From contig DAMCAP010000014.1 of NCBI GenBank assembly GCA_032059445.1, positions 1 through 64,000 of the forward strand: a stretch of DNA of 64,000 bases, read 5' to 3'. The translations under genes were made by a program, and so were the position numbers. This document shows, in pieces, positions 36,765 to 47,090 of this stretch (within the stretch, counting starts at the first letter, position 1; every line of letters starts with the position of its first letter). A model generated the notes under the pieces. It searched no databases and was not told the DNA's origin. It saw only the letters and a list, made by a program, of their open reading frames with translations. The DNA is from DAMCAP01 sp032059445. Lineage in GTDB: Bacteria > Bacillota > Clostridia > Oscillospirales > Ruminococcaceae.

Positions 36765-38051
36765 GTGACCGTCAAATTTCTGACGCTGGGCTGTAAAGTC
36801 AATCAATATGAAACACAAGCTGTTTCTGCCCAGTTTGAAAAAGCCGGATTTACCGTAGTGGATGGTAGCCAAAGTGCTGACATCATGGTAATCAACAGCT
36901 GCACTGTAACCTCCTCCGCCGATAAAAAAACACGGCAGCTGGTGCGCCGTATCCGCCGAGAGCACCCCAGCGCTGTACTTGCGCTGACGGGCTGCCTGCC
37001 TCAGGCCGCCCCCGATATCGGGGAGCTGCTGACAGAGGTAGATGTAATCACTGGGGCCAATAACCGCCAAGCGTTGCTGGGCTGCATTCAGCAGCACATC
37101 GCTACAGGCAAGCCCGTGGTGGATATCAGCCCTCACCTGCCGGGGCAGAGCTTTGAGCCGATGGCGGTAAGCGACCACGCCGGGCATCGTCGAGCCTTTA
37201 TCAAGATACAAGATGGCTGCGACCGCTTCTGCTCCTACTGCATCATCCCTACCGCCAGGGGGCCGTTGCGCTCAAAGCCCATCGACGACATCACGAGAGA
37301 AGCCGAAGAGCTGGTGCACAAAGGCTTCAAAGAGCTGGTGCTGGTAGGCATTAATCTAGGCATGTATGGCGTTGATTTAGGCCTGAGCCTCCCCGACGGG
37401 GTAGCTGCGGCCTGCCGCCCCAAGGGGGAGTACCGCGTACGCTTAGGCTCGGTAGAGCCGGACCTTCTAAGCGACGACGTGCTAAGCCGCCTTGCAGCCC
37501 TCCCCCGCCTGTGCCCTCACTTCCACCTGCCGCTGCAATCGGGCTGTGATACCACCCTACAGCGGATGAACAGGCACTACAGCACCACACAGTACCTTGA
37601 CACCGTCAATAAGATCCGCAATATCTGGGGAGGGCTTGCCGCCATCTCCACCGATATTATGGTTGGCTTCCCCGGGGAAGACGAAAGTGAGTTTACCAAA
37701 ACTCTGGAGTTCGCCGCCTCGGCAGCCTTTAGCGATGCGCATATCTTTGAGTTTAGCCCCCGTAAGGGCACAGTCGCCGCTACTATGGCAGCGCAGGTAG
37801 ACCCTGCCGATAAATCCCATAGGGCAGCTGCGCTTAGTCGGGCAATCAAAGCATCTGCCGAGGATTACGCCGCAAAACAGACCGGCACCACCTGCAAGGT
37901 GCTGGTTGAGAACTGCGGCAACGCTGGGCACAACGAACGCTACACCTATGTACTGCTGCCAGACTGCAAAAATTTGGAAGGGCAGCTGCTTACGGTGGAG
38001 ATCACCTCCGCCAAAGGAGTACAGTGTGTCGGGCGAGTAATCAAAGAGTAG
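36765..38051 (+). CDS. mtaB: tRNA-t6A37 methylthiotransferase MtaB
   Basis: This encodes 428 residues. It converts t6A to ms2t6A at position 37 of tRNAs reading ANN codons. An N-terminal Fe-S domain (cysteines in LGCKVN, SCTVT, TGCLPQ) is followed by a radical-SAM core with CDRFCSYC, then a C-terminal TRAM-like segment. The start is GTG at 36765, seven bases after AAGGAGG; the TTG six codons upstream overlaps that site. Confidence 0.94.
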   Translation: MTVKFLTLGCKVNQYETQAVSAQFEKAGFTVVDGSQSADIMVINSCTVTSSADKKTRQLVRRIRREHPSAVLALTGCLPQAAPDIGELLTEVDVITGANNRQALLGCIQQHIATGKPVVDISPHLPGQSFEPMAVSDHAGHRRAFIKIQDGCDRFCSYCIIPTARGPLRSKPIDDITREAEELVHKGFKELVLVGINLGMYGVDLGLSLPDGVAAACRPKGEYRVRLGSVEPDLLSDDVLSRLAALPRLCPHFHLPLQSGCDTTLQRMNRHYSTTQYLDTVNKIRNIWGGLAAISTDIMVGFPGEDESEFTKTLEFAASAAFSDAHIFEFSPRKGTVAATMAAQVDPADKSHRAAALSRAIKASAEDYAAKQTGTTCKVLVENCGNAGHNERYTYVLLPDCKNLEGQLLTVEITSAKGVQCVGRVIKE

Positions 38052-38190
38052 CCCGCAAAATCGCTTTAACTCAAGTTAATCCCGCCCAAAGGGGCGTCGG
38101 GCCTTGAAGCTAACTGACGGATCTATTAAAAAGACTGACACGGTTAGCCGCAAGCCCTATAGATTACAGCAAAATGAGGGAGTGTAACCG

Positions 38191-41100
38191 ATGTCAGTTT
38201 TTCGTTTATATGTGGAAAAAAAGCAAGCCTATGCAGTAGAAGCTCATGCAGTCCTCGGTGATCTGAAGTCCGCCTTAAGCCTGCCGGGCCTTACCGGCCT
38301 GCGCCTCTTTAACCGCTACGACGTGGAGCGCATCACAGCGCAGGATTTTGCAGCTGCCGAGTCCACTGTGTTTTCTGAGCCTCAGGTTGATCTGCTCTAC
38401 CATCAGCTTCCCAGCCATGAGGGAGCTGTATTTGCCGTGGAGCTGCTGCCGGGGCAGTATGATCAGCGGGCAGATTCCGCCGCACAGTGCGTGTCGATCC
38501 TCACCCAGAAGGAGCCGCCACTGGTTGCCTGCGCAAAGGTATACCTCTTGGAGGGTACGCTGAGCCCGGAGGAAGTTGCTGCAATCAAAAGCTACCTGAT
38601 CAACCCTGTAGAGAGCCGCGAGGCTAGCCTTGACACCCCGGCTACCCTAGAGCAGAGCTACCCCGTGCCCGCAGATGTGATGATCCTCGAGGGCTTCATC
38701 ACCCTAGATGAAGCAGGGTTAAAGGAATTGATCAGCGACTATGGTCTTGCCATGGATCTTGAGGATATCAGCTTCTGCCAGCAGTATTTTGCTAGGGAGC
38801 AGCGTGACCCCACCATTACCGAAATCCGCATGATCGACACCTATTGGTCGGATCATTGCCGCCACACCACCTTCATGACCCATATTGAGCATGTAGAGAT
38901 CGAGCGAGAGGATGTAAAAGCCTCTTATGATAAATACCTGCATCTAAAGGCAAAGCTAGGTAGAAGCAATCGCCCCGTAACCCTTATGGAGATCGCTACG
39001 ATTGGCGCCCGTGCCCTTAAAGCTGATGGTAAGCTTACTACCCTTGATGAGAGTGAAGAGGTCAATGCCTGCTCGGTACACATCACTGTGGATGTCGACG
39101 GCGTAGAGCAGGACTGGCTCTTGATGTTTAAAAACGAAACTCACAACCACCCTACCGAAATCGAGCCTTTTGGCGGTGCTGCCACCTGCCTTGGCGGAGC
39201 AATCCGCGACCCCCTCTCAGGCAGAAGCTATGTCTATCAGGCGATGCGTGTCACCGGAGCAGCCGACCCTCTCACCCCCGTCAGCCAGACGCTAAAGGGC
39301 AAGCTGCCCCAGCGTAAGATTACCACCACCGCTGCGGCTGGCTACAGCTCTTATGGCAACCAGATTGGCTTGACCACAGGGCTAGTCAGCGAAATCTACC
39401 ACCCCGGCTACGCTGCCAAGCGAATGGAGGTAGGCGCAGTGATCGCTGCCGCCCCCAGCAGCAACGTAGTCCGTGAAACCCCCGCCTCTGGGGATGTAGT
39501 GATCCTATTGGGGGGCAAAACAGGCCGCGACGGCTGCGGTGGCGCTACAGGATCCTCCAAATCTCACACCACCGAGAGCCTGACCTCCTGCGGTGCAGAG
39601 GTGCAAAAGGGCAACGCCCCCGAAGAGCGCAAAATCCAGCGCCTATTCCGAAATCCAGAGGTCACCCGCATGATCAAGCGCTGCAATGACTTCGGCGCAG
39701 GTGGTGTATCAGTAGCTATCGGTGAGCTCGCTGATAGCCTAATCATCGACCTCGACCGTGTACCCAAGAAGTACGAGGGGCTCGATGGTACCGAGCTTGC
39801 CATCAGTGAGTCACAAGAGCGTATGGCAGTGGTTGTAGCTGCTGATCATGCAGAGCGATTCCACACACTGGCAGCAGAAGAAAACTTAGAGTCTACTGCC
39901 GTCGCCACCGTCACCGACAGTGGGCGCTTGGTCATGACCTGGCGCGGCAAAACCATTGTTGACCTTGATCGCGGCTTCTTAAATACCAGTGGCGCTCCCA
40001 AAAAGGCTGATGTAGCGGTAAGCCCCGCTCATCACCGCTGCTCCACCTTGGAGCACCTGCCCTTTGAAGCAAGATTGCAAAAGACCCTCTCTGATCTAAA
40101 TGTCTGCTCCCAAAAGGGGCTTGTAGAGCGCTTTGACTCTTCCATCGGCACCGGCACCGTGCTGACTCCCTTTGGCGGCTTATATCAAAGCACTCCCATA
40201 CAGACTATGGCGGCAAAAATCCCGCTGATCAGCGGTGAGACCGACACCGCCTCCCTGATGTCCTATGGGTTTGACCCTTACACCTCCGAGCTCTCACCTT
40301 ACGACGGCGCCATGCTGGCAGTCTGCCAGTCGGTAGCAAAGCTGGTGGCGGCAGGTGGCTCCCGCAAGCGCTGCTGGCTCTCCTTCCAGGAGTATTTCCA
40401 GCGTCTGGCGGGCAAGGCAGAGAACTGGGGCAAGCCATTCTCGGCACTGCTGGGTGCTTTAGAGGCGCAGCTTACTCTGGAGTGTGCTGCCATCGGCGGC
40501 AAAGACTCTATGTCGGGTAGCTTCGAAGACCTCCATGTGCCTCCGACTCTGATATCCTTTGCGGTATCGACTGCCAAGGCATCACAGATCATCAGCCCAG
40601 AATTTAAGGCAGTGGGCAGCGTGGTGGCTTTCATCGCCCCCGCCGCCAAGCCCGACGGCAGCTTCGACCTTACCGCAGCAAAGGAAGTCATCGACAGAGT
40701 AGAAGCCCTCATCGCCGCAGGCAAGGTGCGCTCCGCTTGGGTTACCTCCTTTGGCGGCGTAGCCGAGGGTCTCTTTAAGATGTCCATCGGCAACCGCATC
40801 GGTGTGAAGCTCAGCGGCGACCTTCATGAAGACTTTTACTTCGCTCACACCCCCTGCGGCTTTATCCTAGAGTGCGATACCCTCCCTGAGGGCAGCATCG
40901 AGCTTGGATATACCACAGAGAAGTTTGCCATCGAGTATAAGGGCAAGGCAGTCGACTGCCACCAGCTGCTGATGGGCTACGAGAGCAAGCTTGAGGGCAT
41001 CTTCCCCACACAGCTGCCTACCCCCAAGATCGCTCTACCCACCTACAGCTACCAGATGACCGAGCCAAGACCCTCTCCAGCTATCAAGGTTGCTAAGCCC

Positions 41101-41895
41101 CGCATCCTGCTTCCTGCCTTTGCGGGCACCAACTGCGAGTATGACACCGCCAGAGCCTTTGAAAAAGCTGGTGGTATCACCAACACCTTTATTGTACGAA
41201 ACCGCTCCGCTGCCGACATCATCTGGTCGGTAGATGAGTTTGAAAAGTTAATCCGCAGCTCCAATATCATCGCCATCCCCGGCGGCTTCTCAGGTGGTGA
41301 CGAGCCCGACGGCTCTGGTAAGTTTATCACTGCTTTCTTTAGAAACCCTCGCATCACCGAAGCAGTCTACGACCTACTCTACAACCGTGACGGCTTGATG
41401 ATCGGTATCTGCAACGGCTTCCAGGCACTCATCAAGCTGGGGCTAGTGCCTTACGGCAGAATCATAGAGCCGACCGAGAGCTCCCCCACCCTCACCTTTA
41501 ACCGTATGCCCCGCCACCAGTCCAAACTGGTATACACCCGTGTTGCCTCCAACAAATCCCCTTGGATGATGTATACCGAAGTAGGTGACATCCACAATCT
41601 GGCGGTTTCTCATGGCGAGGGCAGGTTTGTAGCCGATGGTGAGCTGATCGCCCAGCTCGCCGCAAACGGTCAGATCACCACCCAGTATGTTGACCTTGGT
41701 GGTAACCCTACGCTAGATACCACCTTTAACCCTAACTTCTCGGCAGATGCCATCGAGGGCATCACCTCCCCAGATGGTAGGATCTTTGGTAAGATGGCAC
41801 ACTCCGAGCGCGTGGGCACAAATATCCACAAAAACGCCCCCGGCAATAAAGATCAGCAGATCTTTAGAGGTGCTGTGGATTACTTTACCAAGTAA
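38191..41895 (+). CDS. purL: Phosphoribosylformylglycinamidine synthase, large single-chain form
   Basis: This encodes 1234 residues. It makes FGAM from FGAR, glutamine and ATP in purine synthesis. The order is an N-terminal PurS-like part, a linker with DTYWSDHCRHTTF, two AIRS-type halves (KNETHNHPTEIEPFGGAATC; GGKDSMSG) and a C-terminal glutamine amidotransferase (about 970-1234) with the nucleophile in GICNGFQ and HGEGRF. Firmicutes such as Bacillus use separate PurS/Q/L; this fused form is common in Clostridia. No other pur genes are nearby. Confidence 0.96.
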   Translation: MSVFRLYVEKKQAYAVEAHAVLGDLKSALSLPGLTGLRLFNRYDVERITAQDFAAAESTVFSEPQVDLLYHQLPSHEGAVFAVELLPGQYDQRADSAAQCVSILTQKEPPLVACAKVYLLEGTLSPEEVAAIKSYLINPVESREASLDTPATLEQSYPVPADVMILEGFITLDEAGLKELISDYGLAMDLEDISFCQQYFAREQRDPTITEIRMIDTYWSDHCRHTTFMTHIEHVEIEREDVKASYDKYLHLKAKLGRSNRPVTLMEIATIGARALKADGKLTTLDESEEVNACSVHITVDVDGVEQDWLLMFKNETHNHPTEIEPFGGAATCLGGAIRDPLSGRSYVYQAMRVTGAADPLTPVSQTLKGKLPQRKITTTAAAGYSSYGNQIGLTTGLVSEIYHPGYAAKRMEVGAVIAAAPSSNVVRETPASGDVVILLGGKTGRDGCGGATGSSKSHTTESLTSCGAEVQKGNAPEERKIQRLFRNPEVTRMIKRCNDFGAGGVSVAIGELADSLIIDLDRVPKKYEGLDGTELAISESQERMAVVVAADHAERFHTLAAEENLESTAVATVTDSGRLVMTWRGKTIVDLDRGFLNTSGAPKKADVAVSPAHHRCSTLEHLPFEARLQKTLSDLNVCSQKGLVERFDSSIGTGTVLTPFGGLYQSTPIQTMAAKIPLISGETDTASLMSYGFDPYTSELSPYDGAMLAVCQSVAKLVAAGGSRKRCWLSFQEYFQRLAGKAENWGKPFSALLGALEAQLTLECAAIGGKDSMSGSFEDLHVPPTLISFAVSTAKASQIISPEFKAVGSVVAFIAPAAKPDGSFDLTAAKEVIDRVEALIAAGKVRSAWVTSFGGVAEGLFKMSIGNRIGVKLSGDLHEDFYFAHTPCGFILECDTLPEGSIELGYTTEKFAIEYKGKAVDCHQLLMGYESKLEGIFPTQLPTPKIALPTYSYQMTEPRPSPAIKVAKPRILLPAFAGTNCEYDTARAFEKAGGITNTFIVRNRSAADIIWSVDEFEKLIRSSNIIAIPGGFSGGDEPDGSGKFITAFFRNPRITEAVYDLLYNRDGLMIGICNGFQALIKLGLVPYGRIIEPTESSPTLTFNRMPRHQSKLVYTRVASNKSPWMMYTEVGDIHNLAVSHGEGRFVADGELIAQLAANGQITTQYVDLGGNPTLDTTFNPNFSADAIEGITSPDGRIFGKMAHSERVGTNIHKNAPGNKDQQIFRGAVDYFTK

Positions 41896-42017
41896 TGCTT
41901 TTTGATGGATGCCGCCTGCCATCAGCACCCTTTTCAGTGCAATTTGGGGGCATACTTTAACTATCATCACACAGCTTAAGATATCTATCATCCCTCACTG
42001 ACCGAAAGGAGCACCCT

Positions 42018-42278
42018 ATGAGCAATCGTCTGCGTATCATCCTCACCAACTGCCTGATTATGCTGTATCTGCTACTGAGCTTCGCATTTCGCCAGCAGGT
42101 GACGGTGCGTCTGATTGGCTTAGGGGTGCTGGGCGTATCCGCACTGGCAATTTCGCTGATCTACACCTACACCAATCGCCCCTTGGGCAAAAAAGAGCTG
42201 TGGGGCGAAGTCATAAGCGGTGTGGTAATCTTAATCAGCATACTGTATCTGATGCTGCGGCTACTGTCCCTTTCCTAA
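42018..42278 (+). CDS. Small membrane protein (86 residues)
   Basis: Three hydrophobic segments (about 6-24, 30-48, 62-84) and few other features. AAAGGAG before ATG 42018 supports translation. It follows purL by 122 bases. Function unrecognised. Confidence 0.7.
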   Translation: MSNRLRIILTNCLIMLYLLLSFAFRQQVTVRLIGLGVLGVSALAISLIYTYTNRPLGKKELWGEVISGVVILISILYLMLRLLSLS

Positions 42279-42355
42279 GTACTGAAACTTACCCCTATAT
42301 CAGTTAAAAGGCAATCACCAATAAAGACAACATAGCAAGAGCAAACTGAATACAG

Positions 42356-42402
42356 AAAACCTCTGCCAGCTTCTATTGATTAGAGAGTGGTAGAGGTTTT
42401 TT
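42356..42402 (+). terminator. Terminator
   Basis: AACCTCTGCCA pairs with TGGTAGAGGTT, followed by TTTTT. The rest of the 42279-42622 gap is A/T-rich with nothing else identified. Confidence 0.8.
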
Positions 42403-42622
42403 CATCTATTGATATACGAATTTGAAGTACGCACCATTATATAGTATATTTATTATATACATGAAAGCACTTTAACAGGAAATTCAAAAACAGCAGCTGT
42501 TAAATAGCATTTTCTAATCCATTTTGTAAATTTTTCTTAATTTAGCATAATTTTCTCGTATTTTATGGTATGATATTAATTATCAAAACCCAAAAAGGCT
42601 AACTAAGGATCGTGAAGAGAAT

Positions 42623-43782
42623 TTGAACTTATATAAAATGCTTACTATCTTTTTCTTAGTCATCATCATGGTTTCAGGCTGCGCCATGTCGGATATAGAA
42701 AAATCCTCCACACTAGACCCAAGTGGCAACGAGTCTTCTACTGTGCAATCCGATGAAGGAGGAAGCGGTATCTCTTTCTCCGCTGATGCCGGGCCATCTG
42801 TTTTCAATTGGAATCAAAGCGATTTCTCGGGACAAGCAGGAACCGCAAACATGATTGGTGACCAGCTGCTTTTCAGCGGATACAGCCCAGACAGAAAGGT
42901 CTCGATGCCTTATTTCTATCAACTGGGAGATGAAAAAGCGCGCGTTGACCCGTCTGCATTTGGCAATTACATTTTTATCAATGTGCAAGGCGATAGCTTT
43001 TATGTTTTCCCAACTCATATGCAGGAGATAATAACTCTTTTTCCAAGGTAGATCCCGAAACCTGGGAGCTTACCCCCATTGATGTAAATGGATATTTCCA
43101 CACCCTGTGGGGTAAATATATTTATTATCTTGGATGGGAACCTGACGGCAAGGAATATGAGGTTTTATACCGAATGAATCTGGAGACCTTCCAAGAGGAA
43201 CAGCTCACAGCGCATCATACAGTGTGGTATGGGATCGACAATGACATGATTTATGCAATTGTCACAGATAAATTTAGGAATAAAGGGCTATGCCGTATCT
43301 CCCCCAACGCAATCGAAGCTGTGGAAATGTCACCTATTATTGGTAAGATTATCGATTGTATTGCTATACAAGGCAATTATGTCTACTATGGCAGTGCAGA
43401 TGCAAATGGATACGGAATTTGCATTCGTTCCTCTGATTTAGGTGGAAGGACCTTGAAACTGACCGACACAGATATCCCCGTAATAAAAGTGAAACCCTTC
43501 CAAGATTATCTCTATTGGGTGACTGAGGACGAAACTCTGTATCGGGCTCCTCAAAGTCTGTACAACAACAAGCCATTAGATATGACGATGGATAGAGTCA
43601 TTAAGCAAAATGAGCATGAGAAAGTCGCTGAAAGAGTGTCAGATTTCTATGCCTTCGAAAACTACATTTTCTACTCGATTGAGAAAGGCTTACCCGATCA
43701 TTCAGGGCAGGTTGTTAATTATGACCCATCATATTTCCTTATGGATGCCAATGGGCAAATAACGGAGATTATCTTATCCTAA
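42623..43782 (+). pseudogene. Lipoprotein with DUF5050-like propeller, frameshifted
   Basis: The first part (42623-43051) has a lipoprotein signal with VSGC at residue 20 and a Ser/Gly-rich linker, then QLLFSGY-type propeller strands, and stops at TAG 43049. The second frame is already open before this stop: from about 43018 it reads YAGDNNSFSKVDPETWELT and continues without a break to 43782 with more propeller strands (GNYVYYGSADANG, DYLYWVTEDETLY). A single-base loss near 43010-43020 explains both. It may be a real lesion or a sequence error. The start (TTG 42623) is poorly supported. Confidence 0.7.
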
Positions 43783-44006
43783 GGCGGGTGAACTTTAATA
43801 CATCTAAATTGTATACACCCAGCTGGATACCCCGACTGTTAAGATTATCAATCTGTTTACTGAACGTATGGAGGTGGGCGCACGTGAAGAAGGCTCCTCC
43901 TGTAAAGCACCATAGTCCATTGGTAATTGCTACCGACATCGGCCTGTAACTTTATAGAGGCTCAAACCGTGGCAGGCATGAAGCAACACCAAAAGAAATC
44001 AAAGAT

Positions 44007-44055
44007 AAAGCAATCGGCAGACAGTGAACCAACACTGTCTGCCGATTGCTTTTTT
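44007..44055. terminator. Strong bidirectional terminator
   Basis: A 20-base perfect stem, AAAGCAATCGGCAGACAGTG with its complement, around a 6-base loop and followed by T6. It separates the lipoprotein from the convergent M14 gene. The stretch 43783-44006 holds no credible gene. Confidence 0.9.
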
Positions 44056-44075
44056 ATTGGCATTAGTTTTCCACT

Positions 44076-46571
44076 TTATTTGTACAACATGTTGAAAACT
44101 GTCTTGAACATACCGTGGGTCTGCGCTCTAAAGAGAGGCTGGCAGCCATAAAGCACGACCTGACCCATGCCACACTTGGCACTGACGATGGCACCCTTAC
44201 CTGCGATCAACTCCTCGCCTACCAGCAGCCCGCTCTCTAAGATGTTCTTCTCGGGGTAGGAGGCGATAAAGGTATAATCATCTGCGCTAAACTTCTCGCG
44301 CACAGCAAATACAGGGCCATCCCAGTGGAGCATCAGGGTCTGCTTTGGCATACCATAGCCCACCTGATTGGCAGTATCCACCGAGATCTTTAAGGTAGAG
44401 CCGTGGGTGTTAAACTTATCGATGCTCATATCCTTTACGATATTTGCGACCTTAAGCCCGCAAGCCTCGATGGCATAATCGCTGGATTTATTAAAGGCAA
44501 GTAGTCGTCCGCCCTTCTTGACGAATTCCACAATCTTCTCGGTGCCTTCCTTGCCAAGGCCGCTCTGATGAGAAGGAGGCTGACTGCCTACATACATCAG
44601 CAAGCGATCAAGTCTGGGATCACCGGGGAAATTCTTGGGCCCATAGAGCATTGCTGACTCGTCGCTAGGGAGGATCAGTACGTCAAATTCCGCCAGCTTG
44701 CCCCCCATGATATCGGCATCCATCACAGTGGTGTAATCATAGGCGAAGTTCTCCAGCACCAGTCTGCTCCAGCCCTCGTCGGCATTGCCGGTATAGTAGT
44801 GCTGGTACATAGCAACCTTGAGCGGCTCAAGCTTGGTCATGTGATCAGAGCGCTGATCTACCGTCCTAAAGGTCGCCTTGGCTTCGGCAAAAATCTTCTC
44901 CAGTGCCGTAGCCTCACCCTCTACATAGAAGTCGCGGAAGGGGCACTTATCGAGACGATATACGCTGTAACCGGCTTTTAAGAGCAAATTGGCAGCGTGG
45001 TAGTTGTCGTTGTTGCGAGCAGAGAGCACATAGCCTACTGCCTGCACTACAGGGGTAGGGTTATACTCGGCACTGGTCAGCAGCTCTAGCTCACCCTTAA
45101 TGTCAGCATTAGCAGGTACACAGCTTACTCCCATATACTCAGCTACGGTATCGGTTGCTACGTCAAAGGCGGTGAGGTTGCCATTGGAGTCCTTGGTAAA
45201 GTTGTTGTTGGGGTATACGGTCTTGCCCAGCAGATTCATGATGAGGCCATACTTAGGCTGTGCTAGTGGCACCACGATAGAGCCTGCGGGGTAGCTGACA
45301 GCTCCCGCCTTGATCTCGGTAGTGGCCATATGCAGCTCAATCCCCTGACCCAGCAGTATGTTCACCAGCTTGCGTGCAGAGCCGCAGTCATGCTGATCGG
45401 CAGAGATAATAAATGCACCAATAGAGTTTTCTGAGCCTGCCTCGGTCTGACGCAGGGCTTTTTTGGCCATATTGCCCAGCACCTGCTGGCGGTTCTTTGC
45501 CATAGCGTCTAGCTGCGCCACAGAGATGCACTGCTGCCGTGCCACGATGTCACAAAGGCGCCACCAGCCGCCCTTCCATGGTCTTGGGAAGTAGCTGGTC
45601 TGCTGGTACTTGGGCATGGTGTAGTCATTGTTGCCCTCCAGCTGATTGGGGTGTATGTAAAGTGGAGTAGCCAGCTTACAGTTGGCCGACTCTGAGAGCA
45701 TACCTGCGATGTTGTGGCTGTTGGTGATCCAGTGGTAGCCATAGTGGCCCCAGCCGGGGAACTGAGTGGCATTGGAGACGCCGTCAAAGCCCTCCTCCTC
45801 CAGCTTATATGCCATGTTGGCACCATACCACGCAAGCTCACGCCAGATCAGTGGATCGGTGTAGGGGCGCACTGGCTCCTTATAAGGTGCGATAAAGAGT
45901 CTTGCACCGTAGCTACCCATGTGGTGATGATCCTGGAAGGACTGAGGCATCCAGTCTTTAAAGAGGATCTTACCCATATAGGCCGACTCGATGATGTTGT
46001 GGGCATAGGCGTCACGGTTGTTGTCATGACCGGTATATTTGTGATAAAGCTTAGGGTAATTGCAGCCCTCATGATCGGTGCCCAGTGTTTCATAGTACCA
46101 GTCATGCACCATGATTTCACCGTCGGGATTAAAGCAGGGCACCATGATAAAGATCACCTGATCAAGGATGTTTTTGATCTCAGGGTCTTGACTGCTCAGC
46201 ATCTGATAAGCAAGCAGGGGCGACATTTGAGTACCACCGATTTCGATGGCATGGAGGCTCATCGACTGCACACAGACAGCCTTGCTGTTTTTGATCAGAT
46301 CATCGATCTCCTCTTGACTGAGCCCTCTGGGGTCAGCAAGCTTCATGCTGTTTTGGCGGTATGTTTCGAGGTTGGCCATATTGTCGGCTGATGTAATGAT
46401 TACCTGTAGAAATCTATTGCCCTCAGTAGAAGGCCCCATGTCGGTGACCTGAATGCAGTCAGATTGGGTAGCCAATAGGTCAAAATAGGCTGCGATTTTA
46501 TCCCAATGCAAAATAGTGCGGTCATCGCCGGGCATTACGCCAAAAAAGTCCTTTGGGGATGTGATATTCAT
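44076..46571 (-). CDS. M14-family carboxypeptidase-like protein with GATase1-like C-terminus
   Basis: This encodes 831 residues. The N-terminal ~330 residues match M14 zinc peptidases: SLHAIEIGG (HxxE zinc motif), CFNPDG, HDNNRDAY and HHMGSYGARLF. A middle region of unclear fold follows. The C-terminal part (about 600-831) resembles a class-I amidotransferase-like fold (DVLILPSDES, GKEGTEKIVEFVKKGGRLLAF) without an obvious catalytic Cys-His pair. There is no signal peptide, so it should act in the cytosol. ATG at 46571 follows AAAGGAGG; the adjacent ATG 46574 is an alternative. Confidence 0.85.
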   Translation of the reverse strand: MNITSPKDFFGVMPGDDRTILHWDKIAAYFDLLATQSDCIQVTDMGPSTEGNRFLQVIITSADNMANLETYRQNSMKLADPRGLSQEEIDDLIKNSKAVCVQSMSLHAIEIGGTQMSPLLAYQMLSSQDPEIKNILDQVIFIMVPCFNPDGEIMVHDWYYETLGTDHEGCNYPKLYHKYTGHDNNRDAYAHNIIESAYMGKILFKDWMPQSFQDHHHMGSYGARLFIAPYKEPVRPYTDPLIWRELAWYGANMAYKLEEEGFDGVSNATQFPGWGHYGYHWITNSHNIAGMLSESANCKLATPLYIHPNQLEGNNDYTMPKYQQTSYFPRPWKGGWWRLCDIVARQQCISVAQLDAMAKNRQQVLGNMAKKALRQTEAGSENSIGAFIISADQHDCGSARKLVNILLGQGIELHMATTEIKAGAVSYPAGSIVVPLAQPKYGLIMNLLGKTVYPNNNFTKDSNGNLTAFDVATDTVAEYMGVSCVPANADIKGELELLTSAEYNPTPVVQAVGYVLSARNNDNYHAANLLLKAGYSVYRLDKCPFRDFYVEGEATALEKIFAEAKATFRTVDQRSDHMTKLEPLKVAMYQHYYTGNADEGWSRLVLENFAYDYTTVMDADIMGGKLAEFDVLILPSDESAMLYGPKNFPGDPRLDRLLMYVGSQPPSHQSGLGKEGTEKIVEFVKKGGRLLAFNKSSDYAIEACGLKVANIVKDMSIDKFNTHGSTLKISVDTANQVGYGMPKQTLMLHWDGPVFAVREKFSADDYTFIASYPEKNILESGLLVGEELIAGKGAIVSAKCGMGQVVLYGCQPLFRAQTHGMFKTVFNMLYK

Positions 46572-46726
46572 CATGCGTCCTCCTTTATTCACTATACCTC
46601 TTTCTCGGTTGCTTTAATTGTACACCAGCACAACTATTCCCGCAAGCCAAAAGCCCTCTGCTTTCAGGAGAATATTACCAGCAGAGTTTGTCTATATTTC
46701 ACAAGCTAAAATACAGCTCTCCATAC

Positions 46727-46764
46727 CAAAAGGCAGGTACCCCCAGCCGGATACCTGCCTTTGC
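46727..46764 (-). terminator. Hairpin after small membrane gene
   Basis: AAAGGCAGGTA (46729-46739) pairs with TACCTGCCTTT (46752-46762), followed by a short T-run on the minus strand. Confidence 0.55.
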
Positions 46765-46789
46765 TTTACCCATTACAGGGTAGACCATC

Positions 46790-46996
46790 TCATTTTTTCT
46801 TGATGTTTGCGCCGATTATTAATCCCCAGAGCATGCCAAGACCAGAGGTCACACCGATATATTTGGATAGAAATATACCGACGAATGCACCCAGACTAAG
46901 GCCTATTAACATCCCTGTGACCAAATAGCTCTCTTGTTTCTCCTTGTTTTCTTTACCGTCATCTTCTTGGTTATGCTTGTCTATATGCTCCTCCAT
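46790..46996 (-). CDS. Small glycine-rich membrane protein (68 residues)
   Basis: A charged N-terminal third (KENKEKQES) precedes two hydrophobic glycine-rich helices (about 25-43 and 47-64), a hairpin reminiscent of glycine-zipper proteins. AGGAGG lies upstream of ATG 46996. Function unknown. Confidence 0.7.
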   Translation of the reverse strand: MEEHIDKHNQEDDGKENKEKQESYLVTGMLIGLSLGAFVGIFLSKYIGVTSGLGMLWGLIIGANIKKK

Positions 46997-47090
46997 ATTT
47001 CAGATATCCCTCCTGTTTATAGTCTCTCCCACAGCACCCTTCACCTATTCATGGCGCAGGATCAATCTCACAGATAGATCCCTGCTCTAT

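Noticed and set aside
36669..37211. 180-codon minus-strand frame
   Set aside because: Antisense to the 5' end of mtaB, which has clear radical-SAM motifs.
43927..44151. 74-codon plus-strand frame
   Set aside because: Runs through a strong 20-base terminator stem and into the end of the convergent M14 gene.
45714..46391. 225-codon plus-strand frame
   Set aside because: Antisense shadow inside the M14-like gene.
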